This document shows positions 36,950 to 48,300 of a stretch of 64,000 bases of DNA, piece by piece. The stretch's first letter is position 1; each line of letters opens with the position of its first letter. Made by a program: the position numbers and the translations under genes. The DNA is from Sitta carolinensis (Eukaryota; Chordata; Aves; Passeriformes; Sittidae), in assembly GCA_032173965.1 (NCBI GenBank), contig CM063290.1, positions 1,364,001 to 1,428,000 of the forward strand, in the 5' to 3' direction. The notes beneath the pieces are model-generated. The model saw only the letters and a program-made list of their open reading frames with translations, made no database searches and had not been told where the DNA came from.

Positions 36950-37490
36950 CGTTCAACACGGGCAGTAACCCCCTTGTTTTAGTCACTGCAAGGCCATTTA
37001 TCACAGCTGTATTAAAGGCAGGGCACTGAGTGTGCCATTCTGGCCCGGTGCTGGGGCTCCCTGTGTTCCCTTTGTCGCCCCAAATGAATGGAATTAGAAC
37101 AAACAATCTCCCAGTCATTGGTAATCAAGCCCTGATTAATGGACTTGGCTTTCACAGCCATTAGTCATCGCAGAACACCTGATAGCTCTCCCATAAACAA
37201 ATCGTGTTTGTCCAAATTAAGCAATGAAATGAAGCATTTGATGAGTTTATGATTGACCCTGGAGCTCGGAGCCCATCAGTCACCAGCACCGCGTGGATTT
37301 ATGGGGGGCTCTGATTAGTGCCTGTGTGAGCCGAGCCCGGAGAATTCCTGGGCTCTCAGCTGAGCTGCTGCCCAGGATTTTCATCTGGGATGAAATGCAG
37401 TCGTGTCCCATTAGATTTAGGGATGATCAGGAATCAATCTTAGCGTGGAGCACAGGCTGCTGGCACGGGCAGGGATTTCTGGGGGGTTGG
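36950..37490. promoter_or_regulatory. Candidate conserved non-coding element
   Basis: Unique sequence with several TAAT-type cores (GATTAAT at 37134-37140, CCATTAGTCATCG near 37158), no CR1 wording, and some CpG. It is one of the most enhancer-like stretches in this intron by eye. Confidence 0.35.
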
Positions 37491-37629
37491 AGGGGCAGAT
37501 CCCACACTTAGGATTTTGCAAGGGTGAGGGGTCAGAGAGGTTGATCAATGTATTTTTATAAGGGAAGCATTTCCCCTTGTACCTAAAAAAATGATAAGAA
37601 AATGTTCTTTTATTTTTGTTTACATGCCT

Positions 37630-37815
37630 TTATTCTATATTTAATATAATATTAAATATATTTATTTAATATTTAGTATCTGCATATATTATCTGCATAT
37701 GTTATATCTGTATATATTAATATTTACATATATTATCTACATATATAAATATGTGTATATTAATATATGTGTATATTAATATCTGCATATATTAATATAT
37801 GAGTATATTAATCTC
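37630..37815. repeat. AT-rich simple repeat (ATATTAATATNTG type)
   Basis: Imperfect runs of ATATTAATAT, TGCATATATTA and TGTGTATATTA. It could form cruciforms or unpaired bubbles. No coding signal. Confidence 0.9.
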
Positions 37816-38255
37816 TGCATTTTCTGAAGTATTTTCTTGGGGATGTGTCACCGTGGGATAACACACAACACAGACTTTGTGGTTAAGGTTGGGTAAAAAA
37901 GGTTTTTTTATTAAAAATTGGTTTTCTTTATATATTATTTTCTACAGACCAATGTGTTTGGTGAGAGAAAAATAAACTTCTCCACCCACATTGGTCAAAC
38001 CAGAGGGACAGCAAGAGAGATCGTGTGTCCCCTCATGTTCTTAAAACACCCACCAAAACTATTTCATTATTTATTTTATTTATTATATTTTAATCACAGT
38101 AGATTCTTAAAGGTTTTGAGCATTTGGTGCTGCTGATCTTAAGCCCTTGGTGAGTTTTCTCTGAGGAATGGGAATGATTTTATAGTGATGAGCTGCTTTG
38201 GGCAAGAGGGAGTTGTGATTCCACTGGTTGGGGGAAAGGAAATAACTAGTGGGAA

Positions 38256-38345
38256 GAGTTTGTGGAATTCCAGACTGCTTTGGGTTGGGAGGGACCCTAA
38301 AAAAAAACACCTTCCATGGCCCAGGGTGCTCCTTGCCTCCTCCAG
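38256..38345 (-). mobile_element. CR1 LINE tail, reverse orientation
   Basis: TTGTGGAATTCCAGACTGCT then TTGGGTTGGGAGGGACCCTA is the reversed CR1 end, followed by CATGGCCCAGGGTGCTCCTT. Confidence 0.7.
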
Positions 38346-38443
38346 GATAGAGGAGCTAGCTCTGGGCCACTCCAGTTACAAATACATTATCTTACTGAAC
38401 CCCACTATTACCCTGTGACCTGTACCATTCCCAGCTTTCCCTG

Positions 38444-38578
38444 CAGCATGGGGTGACTGTTAAAAGCTGATTTTCCAGCCTCATTCCTGACATTTCCCTG
38501 CCATTTTCAGCATGGGGTGACTGTTAAAAGCTGATTTTCCAGCCTCATTCCTGTCATTTCCCTGCCATTTTCAGCATG
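38444..38578. repeat. 64-bp tandem duplication
   Basis: CAGCATGGGGTGACTGTTAA starts at 38444 and 38508, and CAGCATGG restarts at 38572, giving two almost identical 64-bp units. Confidence 0.95.
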
Positions 38579-38804
38579 GCCATGCCCTGTTGGTCCCTGT
38601 CCATCCTTCTGGTGGCTGCCCCATCCTGGAGGTGTCCCTGTCCCTGGGTGGGATATAGGGCTGGGCTTTGGGGTCCCTGCCAGCCCCACCATCCTGGCAT
38701 TGTCCCTCTCTGCTCCTCTGGGTTGGCCTCCTCTGCACTCCTGACTGCCAGGAGTTCTGGGTTTGTGTCTGGATTTTCTGGTCTGAAGGGTGGGTAGAGC
38801 TAAG

Positions 38805-38905
38805 TAGTGGAAGAGTTTGTGGAATTCCAGACTGCTTTGGGTTGGAAGGGACCCTAAATCCCATCCTGGGACACCTTCCATGGCCCAGGGTGCTCCTTGG
38901 CCTCC
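38805..38905 (-). mobile_element. CR1 LINE tail, reverse orientation (second copy)
   Basis: It repeats the 38256-38345 wording (GAATTCCAGACTGCTTTGGG, TTGGAAGGGACCCTAAATCC) and keeps more of the element (ATCCTGGGACACCTTCCATG). Shared flanking words (AGTGGRAAGAGTTTGTGG) suggest a local duplication. Confidence 0.75.
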
Positions 38906-38917
38906 TCCAATTTCTCC

Positions 38918-39130
38918 ATTTCTGTAGGTGTGTATCTCACAATTTACCAATTTCACTGATTTACCCCTTTTATCCCCTGGCATTGCTGTGGGGTTTTATC
39001 TCTCTTTTTGTAAATTTTTAATAATTTCAGGAACTCTGTGTTTGTGGCATTAGGGAGCACCAGGGACAACACCAAACTAAGTTAGTGCAGCTCTGGAAGA
39101 AGACCCAGGATAATATTTCCTTCTCTTTTT
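38918..39130. repeat. 213-bp direct repeat, copy 1
   Basis: It matches 40386-40598 at almost every position; the last 130 bp or so (from AATTTTTAATAATTTCAGG) look identical. The sequence between the copies is not repeated. Confidence 0.92.
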
Positions 39131-39635
39131 TTTGTTTTTTTTTTTTTTTGTTTTTTCCCTTCTCCAGCCAGGCTCAGCCTCCTGCTGCCCCAGGCCCTGC
39201 TCCTTTCAGCTGCTGTGGGGCTGCCACCCAAGAAACCCTAAAGCATCCCATTAGCAGAGCTGAGCCTGGGCTGAAGGCACCAATTAGGGAGCACTGGCCA
39301 GCCCCCTTAATGTGACATTAATGGGGTTTTTAAACCCTTTTGCCCTTCAGCTGCCTCTGGCAGAGCCCCCAGTGCCAGCCCTGGCGCTGCCCTTGGTGAG
39401 CCAGACCTCGTTTGCAGGGGAGGAGGAGTGCTTTCTGTTGACATGGCCAGCAATAAAATTCTCTGAATGAGATTTGACTGGGAAAAGGCAAATTGATTCA
39501 ATTATTCCCTTTAATGCACTGGGCAGAGCTGTGATAACAGCTGAAGTCTCATGTTCAGCTGTTTTCTTTCCTCTTTGTATTTTTATTTTTGGTGTGAAAA
39601 TACAAACAGATTCTTTTTCCTAGTAGAAATGATAT

Positions 39636-39705
39636 CATGGAATCATTAGGGTTAGGAAATACCTAAAAATCTCTGAGCTTATCAAGCCCAGCATTGCCAC
39701 ATTCC
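39636..39705 (-). mobile_element. CR1-like tail, old copy
   Basis: ATCATGGAATCATTAGGGTT, AGGAAATACCTAAAAATCTC and a TTATCAAGCCCAGCA end resemble the reversed avian CR1 end. Diverged, so confidence is moderate. Confidence 0.5.
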
Positions 39706-40385
39706 CCATTTTCACCAGAAAACTGAATCCAGCTTTGCCCTGGACATATTTTTTTTTTTTTTTTCATTAGCCCATGATATTTTTCTCTGCTCAGAAGTGG
39801 ATAAAAATCTCAAATGTTGACAGTGTTGTAGCAGCAGAGAGTGGTGAGAATCCCTAAATATTCTTAGAGAGATTTCCTGGTCTTAGGGTGGGATGGGGTG
39901 TCAGTTATGCCTTAAAAATGGATATTTCCTATAAATCCACTGCCTCTCACAGCACTGCAGAACACAAACTGCTTTAACAGCTGGGGGTGCCAGCAGAAGG
40001 GATTTCCCAGGAGATGGAGGATTTTTTTTGGGATTTAGGAAAAAGTCCTTTTCAGTTCCTGAAAGTTTTGGGGTTGGTGTATTCCTGAGCAAAAAGGCAG
40101 CTTGTGAAACTGCCCTGCAGACACTGATTTATTCCCTGCTCTCTCCTGAAACCAGCTGTTTATTAAATCAGTAAACCCATCCTGATCCATGTTTTAAAGA
40201 GTATTTCATTTGAGGTCTGGATCCAGGATGGAGAACCAAGTACAAATGTTGGAAATCCCTGAGTGTGTGTCTCTCCCAGCCCACCAATTCCATCCTTTTC
40301 ACTCATTCAGGAAATTCCACCTTGCTGCTGGGGTAGAATTCATTGAAATGGAGTGAGTCCATATTGTGTTATTTTATGGTAAAAT

Positions 40386-40598
40386 ATTTCTGTAGGTGTG
40401 TATTTCACAATTTACCAATTTCACTGATTCACCCCTTTTATCCCCTGGCATCAACGTGGGGTTTTTCTCTTTTTTTTTTTAATTTTTAATAATTTCAGGA
40501 ACTCTGTGTTTGTGGCATTAGGGAGCACCAGGGACAACACCAAACTAAGTTAGTGCAGCTCTGGAAGAAGACCCAGGATAATATTTCCTTCTCTTTTT
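40386..40598. repeat. 213-bp direct repeat, copy 2
   Basis: Second copy of 38918-39130, same orientation, 1,468 bp downstream. Differences are concentrated in the first 80 bp and the T run. Confidence 0.92.
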
Positions 40599-40599
40599 A

Positions 40600-40870
40600 A
40601 CCATCAGTCACTGTACGGAGCCTCTGCGCCAACAAATTCATAACCTCCTCTGGATTTGATTGGAAAAAAAAAATAAACCCAACCAACTTTTGCTTTCCCC
40701 AGTTCAATAACTCCCTAGAAATGTGCTTTTATACAGTGGAGCTCACACAATAAATTGAAATCCCCCTTTTTTTTCGGCCGCTCCCGCCTGGATGACTGAT
40801 GGCCGTGAGGATTTGCCATCAAATTTTAATTATGACAGAGTTATGAATCACTGCTTAAAGTGTTAAAAAA
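40600..40870. promoter_or_regulatory. Candidate conserved non-coding element
   Basis: Unique sequence with CpG (TTCGGCCGCTCCCGCC) and a TAATTA core at 40827-40832 in TTTTAATTATGACAG. No repeat wording. Function inferred. Confidence 0.33.
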
Positions 40871-41394
40871 CGCTGGGTTTTGTTGTTTATTAGACTGGGG
40901 AGGGTGGAGGGAGGAAAAGGAGGAGGCTTTGGAGTGGAGGGGGCTGGATCCTGGTTGGAGCTGGATCCTGGTTGGAGCTGCTTTGGGTTGTGCCCTTCCC
41001 TCCCTGGGGGATAAATTAATTAATTTAATTTATTTCTTTATTTTAACCACCCTGGGGTGTCCTGGGCAGGGCTTGGTGGCCATCCTCGAGTCACCAGAGC
41101 ACTCCTGCTCCTTCCCTTTGGGATCAACCCCAGGTGTTCCCGCTCAAAGCCCAAATATTGACAAAATCTTGAGGCAGAGCTGGGCAGACCTCTCAGTGTA
41201 ATTTGTTTTTTATTAAAAGTGTCAGGGTTTGTTACCAGATCAGAGTGTTCCAACACAAATTCCCTTAGAACATCACCACGCTCAACATTTCCAATTTTTC
41301 CCCAAATTTTAGGCAGCAGCCCCAGATGGGTTTGGCTTTAAAGGGCCCCACTTTGACTTTTTCTGCACTAAAATCAACTTGTTCTTTGTTGGAT

Positions 41395-42192
41395 GGGCTG
41401 GGCTTTTCAGGGCTGGGCTTTTCAGGGCTGGGCTTTTCAGGGTTGGGCTTTTCAGGGCTGGGGTTTTCAGGGCTGGCTTTTTAGCTCTGAGCTTTTCAGG
41501 GCTGGATTTTTCAGGGCTGGGCTTCTCAGGGCTGGGGTTTTTAAGGGCTGGGTTTTTTAGATCTGAGCTTTTCAGGGCTGGGCTTTTTAGGGCTGGACTT
41601 TTTAGATCTGAGCTTTTCAGGGCTGGGCTTTTCAGGGCTGGCTTTTTAGATCTGAGCTTTTCAGAGCTGGGTTTTTCAGGGCTGGGCTTTTCAGGGCTGG
41701 GCTTATTTAGATCTGGGCTTTTCAGGGCTGGGCTTATTTAGATCTGAGCTTTGCTGGACTGGGCTTTGCTGGACTGGGCTTTGCTGGGCTGGACTTATTT
41801 AGATCTGGGCTTTTTAGAGCTGGGCTTTCCTGGGCTGGGCTTTCCTGAGCTGAGCTTTCCTGGGCTGAGCTTTCCTGGGCTGGGCTTTCCTGAGCTGAGC
41901 TTTCCTGGGCTGGGCTTTCCTGAGCTGAGCTTTCCTGGGCTGGGCTTTCCTGGGCTGAGCTTTCCTGAGCTGGGCTTTCCTGGGCTGGGCTTTCCTGAGC
42001 TGAGCTTTCCTGAGCTGAGCTTTTTAGAGCTGGGCTTTCCTGAGCTGAGCTTTCCTGAGCTGAGCTTTTTAGAGCTGGGCTTTCCTGAGCTGAGCTTTCC
42101 TGGGCTGGGCTTTCCTGAGCTGAGCTTTCCTGGGCTGGGCTTTCCTGAGCTGAGCTTTCCTGGGCTGGGCTTTTCAGAGCTGGGTTTTCCAG
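41395..42192. repeat. 15-bp minisatellite, about 50 copies
   Basis: Left half: GGGCTTTTCAGGGCT. Right half: GGGCTTTCCTGAGCT and GAGCTTTCCTGGGCT in mixed order, with TTTAGATCTGGGC variants between. The 15-bp unit keeps both strands open (Leu-Phe-Arg-Ala-Gly on +, Ser-Ser-Ala-Gln-Glu on -); these are not genes. Confidence 0.95.
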
Positions 42193-42579
42193 GGCCCTGC
42201 TGCACACCAGGTTGGGGCCATTTGGGCAGGGGCAGCCCCTGGGCAGTGGGGCATGGATGGGGGAGCTGAGCCCCTCGTAGTGCTGCCCCTTCCTGCCACA
42301 GGCTGGGAGAGGCTAAATGGGTTTTAAAGGACGAAGCTGGGGCATTAGAAATGCTCTGATCCATTGTGGTAATAAGGAAGGTCCCTGTTGCATTGTAAAC
42401 TAAGGGGGAAAATTCTCAAATTTAAAATACTTTCATTTATGTTATAATTTCAGGAGCAGCATCTCATTTTTCTCATGGATGTGGAATGTTGTTTAACAGT
42501 ATAGTCTATTTGCAATGATTCATATTTAAGTGTTGTAGTCATCTGCTATGGAAAGGAATTTTTTACAACACTCTAAATA

Positions 42580-42645
42580 ATTCTTGGAAGTTGGGCTGGA
42601 TGGCCTTGAAGGTCTTTTCCAGCCTTAATGATTCTATAGGTTTAT
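42580..42645 (+). mobile_element. CR1-like 3' tail
   Basis: GTTGGGCTGGATGGCCTTGA, AGGTCTTTTCCAGCCTTAAT and GATTCTATAGG form a typical avian CR1 end. Confidence 0.7.
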
Positions 42646-43089
42646 TTTTAGTGAATTAAGTTTAAAATCAAAACTCAGCTTCATGATTCCTTTCAACTTA
42701 GTATCTTTGTTAGTCTCAGTGAAAATGATGGATGCGTGTGTTCATGATTTTGTTTTAATTCAGCTGGTAACAAAGTAGTGAATGGTCCTGGAACAGAGGA
42801 AAAGACCAGGATATAAAATGTTAAATGCTAAAAAAAATCAGTTTGCTGCTGTAATTTCCTGAATGTGCAAGTTCAGAACCAAGTTCCTTCTGATGGGTGA
42901 GGGATGGTGAGTGCTCCACCCAGCTGCATTCCCTTTGCTCAGGGTTAAACCATTAAAAACCCAACGAGGATTTAAATATTAAATATTTAATTGAAAATAA
43001 TTTAAATTTCAATATTTTAAACTTTAAAAATTTACTATTTCAAATTACTCCTGTTTGCTACAAGTGAGACAACCACCCCTTGAAGTCCT

Positions 43090-43850
43090 CAGCAGAGCCC
43101 TCCAGCCGAAGTTAAATTGGAGTTAAAGCTGCCTGGGAGTGAAACCCAATTGGTGAAAGTTTATGGAAGTTCTGGTGCTGGACGAGGCTGCTTATTTATG
43201 ACTTTGCCCCAGCTTTGTGCAAATCTCTGGAGGCCCCTGTGTCTGCAGGAAGATGATGCTGAGACTTACGAGAGCCCCTGGGGACGGCTCCAGGTTGCAG
43301 CTGAGCAGTGGAAATTCCGGTGTGTGTTTATTTTATCAGCTCCGTGCCCTTGGCGCTGCCTCTCCTGGAAATCACAGCTCGGGTGCTTTGCAGGCATTTG
43401 TCTGCTTTTCCCTCTTTGCTCCACTCAAACTTTTGAAACAAAGTGTTTATTCAAAATACATGGAGATACACCAGGAAAATGTTTGATACCCCAAATCCCC
43501 TCGTGAGTTATTGACTATTGAAATATTTGCTGCCGCCGCAGCAAACCGTTTGCTCGGGGATGTTGAGCCTGCCGTGTAGGAGGGGTGTAGTTTTCTTTTA
43601 ATGCAGTTATTGAATTCCAACCCACAGAGCCTCTGGCAGGGTTCCAGGAGCCGAGCCGAGCGAAGATAAATTGTTTGTTTTCAGCAGCATTTCTTCATCT
43701 TCATCACTTAATCCGCAATGAAATTTTACAGCTTAAATATTCAGCCGCTGAATATTTAAGCACTAGATTTACCTCTTTTCTCCTGGGGGAGTATTTAACC
43801 ACGCCGAGTGCAGTAAATGATGATGGGAGTTAAGGGTACGAGCTGGAGTT
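43090..43850. promoter_or_regulatory. Candidate conserved non-coding region with palindrome
   Basis: Unique sequence with CpG (GCTGCCGCCGCAGC, GAGCCGAGCCGAGCG) and AT-rich parts, holding the 31-nt palindrome at 43731-43761. It stops at a T run (43859-43883). No exon borders were identified. Regulatory role inferred. Confidence 0.38.
43731..43761. repeat. Perfect inverted repeat, 15-bp arms, 1-nt centre
   Basis: GCTTAAATATTCAGC, one C, then GCTGAATATTTAAGC. The two arms are exact reverse complements. It sits in unique sequence, not in an array. Confidence 0.95.
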
Positions 43851-44039
43851 TCCCATCCTTTTTTTTTTTTTTTTTTTTTTTTTCCGCCGGGATGAGCTCG
43901 GATGTGCCGGGCTGGGGATCTTCCCTGGAGCCTGCCCTGGACACAGCTCCTTCTTTTGGGGCCACATGTCGCCTTCTTGGGGCTGCCTGGTTCCTCATTC
44001 CACAGTTCCAGCACGCTTCAGCCTGCCAGACCGCTGGCC

Positions 44040-44812
44040 TCCCCCCTGAAGTTTTTCTCCCCAAAGTTTTTCCCTCTTTAGTTTTTCTCCCCCGAAGTTT
44101 TTCCCCCCAAAGTCTTTCCCCTCCGAGGTTTTCCCTCGTGAAGTTTTTCTGTCCCGAAATTTCTCCCCTGAAGTTTTCCCCCCTGAAGTTTCTCCCCTGA
44201 AGTTTTCTCCCCCCCAAAGTTTTCTCCCCAAAGTTTTTCCCCCTTTAGTTTTTTCCCCCTAAAGTGTTTCCCCCTTTTAGTTTTTCTCCCCACGAAGTTT
44301 CCCTGCCCTGAAGATTTTTCCCCAAAAGTTTCCTCCCGAATTTTTCCCCCTCCCAACATTTTCCCCCCAGTTTCCTCCTGAAGTTTTCTCCCCTGAAGTT
44401 TTTCCTCCCAGAGTTTCTCCCCCCTGAAGTTTTCCCCACCGAAGTTTTCTCCACAAAGTTTTTCCCCCTTTAGTTTTTCTCCCCACGAAGTTTCCCTGCC
44501 CTGAAGATTTTTCCCCCAAAGTTTCCTCCCGAAGTTTTCCCCCCCTCCCAACGTTTTTCCCCCCAAAGTTTTTTCCCCCCAAAGTTTTTTCCACCCCAAA
44601 GTTTTTTCCCCCCAAAGTTTTTCCACCCCAAAGTTTTTTCCCCCAAAGTTTTCCACCCCAAAGTTTCCCTGCCCCAAAGTTTTCCGCCTGAAGTTTTCCC
44701 CCCGAAGTTTTCCAGCCTGAAGTTTTCCTCCCCGAAGTTTTTCCCCCAGAGTTTTTCAGCCTGGAGTTTTCCCCCCAGACTTTTTCCCCCCGAAGTTTTC
44801 CCCCGTGACTCG
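44040..44812. repeat. Pyrimidine-biased minisatellite, unit about 13-18 bp
   Basis: CCCCAAAGTTTTTTCC, CCCTGAAGTTTTCTCC and CCCGAAGTTTTCC variants repeat for 0.77 kb. A block of about 240 bp is itself repeated (44230-44345 resembles 44455-44555, both with CACGAAGTTTCCCTGCCCTG). Minus-strand frames (Gly-Gly-Lys-Asn/Thr) are repeat artefacts. Confidence 0.93.
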
Positions 44813-45170
44813 CACCCCTCTGCCCTGGCAGGTGCCTTTAACCTCTCCCGTTGGAATTCCTGAATTCTGAGCTCTCCTTTCCTGCCAGGTGCCAGCAGCC
44901 CCATCCCCTTCTGCTCCTCTCCTGAGCTGGGCAGGGGGGACAGGGCTGGGATAATGTCCAGCCCTTGCTGGGATGGACACAAATCCTTGGAATATTTACC
45001 AGCAGTCCCTGCAATGAGTCAGGAGCCAATTAATCCTTGGGGTTAGACCCAGTCTAGGTTGGATTTTTCCTCCAGTTTATGTTGGGTGGGGAGAGAAACT
45101 GGGGAAGAAAGAAAGAAATTGGGGATGCACTAAATAATGGGTGAAGATCTGCTGATGAAGTCTTCTTTAG

Positions 45171-45171
45171 G

Positions 45172-45243
<72 letters not shown>
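45171..45243. repeat. (ATT)n microsatellite, about 23 units
   Basis: An uninterrupted ATT run broken only at the right end by ACTATTATAT. Likely to vary in length. Confidence 0.97.
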
Positions 45244-45245
<2 letters not shown>

Positions 45246-45949
45246 TATATAAACAGGGAAGATCCTCAGCTGGAGGAAATGGGCTTGGCTCAGCCTGACT
45301 CAGTGGAATCGTGCCAGCTGGAATTCACTGAGGAGCTGTGAAATTAAGGAAATAATTTCCTTAAATCTGGAAAAGGAGGATTTTTGGGGAAGAGAATGAT
45401 GGGGGCTGAGAGAAGTTTGGTGATGAGAACTCTGTTTTCCTGGTAATATCAGGGAAAAAAATGTGAATGACTCTTCTTTTGGATTTTGTAATGAGATTCA
45501 AGGAAGCACTCGATGTGATTTCATTAGGTGGAAATGACTTTTCCTCCAAGAAGCTCCACCTTAGGAGTAGGAAGGGAATGTGCTTGGAAAATGTGGTTTA
45601 TTTAGTTTCGTGCATGGTTGTCTCTTGCACCAGCATTTCTGCCATTCCTCCCTAAAAAATGCCTCAGTGGCCATCACAGGTTCATTGGAAGGGAATGGGA
45701 ATAAATAGGAAAAAATAATAAAAATGTGGGAATCTGTTTGCCACTCTTCTTTCCCACCAGGAGTGAAGGGAATTTCAGATGGCAGCGATTCCAAATTGGC
45801 TGCCTTTTGGAAAAGTATCAGCAAATCAGAAAGCAATCAGATTGCAAAGCTGCTAATTTGGTAATTGCTTAAAAAAACCCAACAGTGTTATTTCCATAGC
45901 AAAGGAAATGTGAATTGTTCAACAATGCCTTAAAAGACAGAGAGTGGAC

Positions 45950-46800
45950 TCAAAAACCAGCCCACTTCTGAAATAACCCTTTTTAAAGTGGGATAGCTGG
46001 GAAGGACTAAAAATAACAACAGGAAACAAGCTGTTTCTATTCCTGATTGTTGAATTAATTCCTCAGAGGTGGGCAGGGCTCTTTCACCATTCCCCAGCAG
46101 CACAAAATCCAGTATTTTACCATTTGGGGTGGCCACATTTATGCTTTAAAACCTAAAACCCCCTTTTTAAAGGGGATGTCTTGGAAAGAGTAAAAATAAC
46201 ATCAAAAAACAAGGTTTTTATATTCCTAATTGTTGAGAGCACAGAATTAATTCCTCAGAGGTGGGCAGGGCTCTTTCACCATTCCCCAGCACCACAAAAA
46301 TCTCATATTTTACCATTTGGGGTGGCCACATTTATGCTTTAAAACCAAAAATCCCCCTTTTTAAAGGGGATATCTTGGCAGGCCTAAAAATAACATCACA
46401 AAACAAGTTTGTTCCATTGCTAATTGTTATGAGCACAGAATTAGTTCCTCAGCCAGAGGTGGGCACGACTCTCACCATTCTCCAGCACCACAAAATCCAG
46501 TGTTTGACCATTTGAAAAATCCCCACCTTTTTAAAGGGGATACCTTGGAAGGAGTAAAAATAACATCACAGCACAAGTTTATTCTATTCCTAATTGTTGT
46601 GAGCACAGAATTAATTCCTCAGCCAGAGGCAGACCCAGCTTTTTCACCATTTGAAGTGGCCGCATTTATGCTTTAAACCCAAAAATCCCCATTTTTTAAG
46701 GGGGATACCGTGGAAGGAGTAAAAATAACCTCACCAAACGAGTTTGTTCTCTTGCTAATTGTTGTGAGCACGGAATGAATTCCTCACTCCGGGGTGGGCA
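45950..46800. repeat. Tandem repeat, unit about 170-195 bp, 4-5 copies
   Basis: Each unit has TTTTTAAAGGGGATATCTTG, AGTAAAAATAACATCAC, TGAGCACAGAATTAATTCC, and TCAGAGGTGGGCAGGGCTC. Repeat starts lie near 46054, 46248, 46441, 46612 and 46775. Later copies have lost internal pieces. Confidence 0.9.
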
Positions 46801-46829
46801 GGGCTCCTGGCTCCCCCCAGGCCCGGGCT

Positions 46830-47200
46830 GTGCAGCTGCTCATGAATAATGTCCATGGATCTGGGCTGGCGAGATGAATGAAATGCTGGGGGGATGTGAC
46901 AGGCAGCACGCTGCTTTGTGATCATTCCAAAGTTGGAATAATCTCCCTCACCTTCCCTGCCTGCCTCTAATGAAAGAGAATAGGTGATTGCACCCCGGGC
47001 TATGTTCTGAGCCTAATGACTCCTCCAAAGGCGGGTTTAGGGAGAAAAAATGAGCTGGGAGTGAGGATGGAATTGGCCCTGACAGGCTGATAGACTGGGA
47101 CACAGATTCTGTGGCAAAACAGACGTAGCCCTAATTGATTATCAATATTTTAAGCGGAGTGATGAAAATAAGCATTAAGTGATGAGAAAGGCAGTCTTAA
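46830..47200. promoter_or_regulatory. Candidate conserved non-coding element
   Basis: Unique sequence between two arrays, with CTCATGAATAATGTCCATGG, TCTAATGAAAGAG, and TTGATTATCAATATTTTAAG near 47137. No exon seen. Function inferred. Confidence 0.3.
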
Positions 47201-47344
47201 TAGAGCAGCAGGCTTTGGGGGGTGAGCCCCGCTCAGCTGAGCAGGGCTTAGTGCCAGGGCTTGCCTCTGCTGCCCAGCCCCTCCCAAACCCCGGGGTTTG
47301 TGCCCAGCACCTCCAAATGCCAGCCCAGGAGGAGCCAGTTCAAC

Positions 47345-48300
47345 CCTTTGGGATGGAGTGTAGTGGGGTTTGGGATATTCTCTGTAACCCCTTTGGGCTC
47401 GAGTTAACGGGTTTGGGATATTCTCTGTAACCCCTTTGGGATGAGTGTAGTGGGGTTTGGGATATTCTCTGTAACCCCTTGGGATGGTGTAGTGGGGTTT
47501 GGGATATTCTCTGTAACCCCTTTGGGAGGGAGTGTAGTGGGGTTTGGGATATTCTCTGTAACCCCTTTGGGCTCGAGTTAGCAGAATTTGGGATATTCTC
47601 TGTAACCCCTTTGGGATGGAGTGTAGTGGGGTTTGGGATATTCTCTGTAACCCCTTTGGGATGGAGTGTAGTGGGGTTTGGGATATTCTCTGTAACCCCT
47701 TTGGGATGGAGTGTAGTGGGGTTTGGGATATTCTCTGTAACCCCTCTGGGATGGAGTGTAGTGGGGTTTGGGATATTCTCTGTAACCCTTGGGATGGATG
47801 TAGTGGGGTTTGGGATATTCTCTGTAACCCCTGTGGGATGGAGTGTAGTGGGGTTTGGGATATTCTCTGTAACCCCTGTGGGATGGAGTGTAGTGGGGTT
47901 TGGGATATTCTCTGTAACCCCTTTGGGATGGAGTGTAGTGGGTTTGGGATATTCTCTGTAACCCCTTTGGGATGAGTGTAGTGGGGTTTGGGATATTCTC
48001 TGTAACCCCTTTGGGATGAGTGTAGTGGGGTTTGGGATATTCTCTGTAACCCCTTTGGGATGGAGTGTAGTGGGGTTTGGGATATTCTCTGTAACCCCTT
48101 TGGGATGGAGTGTAGTGGGGTTTGGGATATTCTCTGTAACCCCTGTGGGATGGAGTTTAGTGGAGTCTGGGATATTCTCTCTTTTCCTGCCAGGATAATA
48201 TTTAACCCCTTTGGGCTTGAGTTTAGTGGGGTTTGGGATATTCTCTGTAACCCGTTAGGGCTCGAGTGTAGTGGAGTTTGGGATATTCTCTCTTTTCCTG
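47345..48300. repeat. 45-bp minisatellite, about 20 copies
   Basis: The unit is GGAGTGTAGTGGGGTTTGGG plus ATATTCTCTGTAACCCCTTT plus GGGAT, with 1-5-bp losses in some copies and GGGCTCGAGTTAG variants at the edges. Copies are very alike. A 399-codon minus-strand frame and several + frames run through it only because 45 is divisible by three. Confidence 0.95.

Noticed and set aside
38918..40598. LTR retrotransposon with 213-bp terminal repeats
   Set aside because: The repeats lack TG...CA ends and target duplications, and the inside has no primer-binding site, polypurine tract or reading frame.
41379..42269. Repetitive frames on both strands resembling pentapeptide-repeat proteins
   Set aside because: The Leu-Phe-Arg-Ala-Gly pattern looks like a pentapeptide repeat, but it comes from a 15-bp array that is open on both strands and has no gene signals.
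43731..43761. miRNA hairpin
   Set aside because: The loop is one nucleotide and the arms only 15 bp, too short for a pre-miRNA.
47345..48300. CRISPR-like regular repeats
   Set aside because: Units are contiguous with no unique spacers, and the DNA is clearly eukaryotic.
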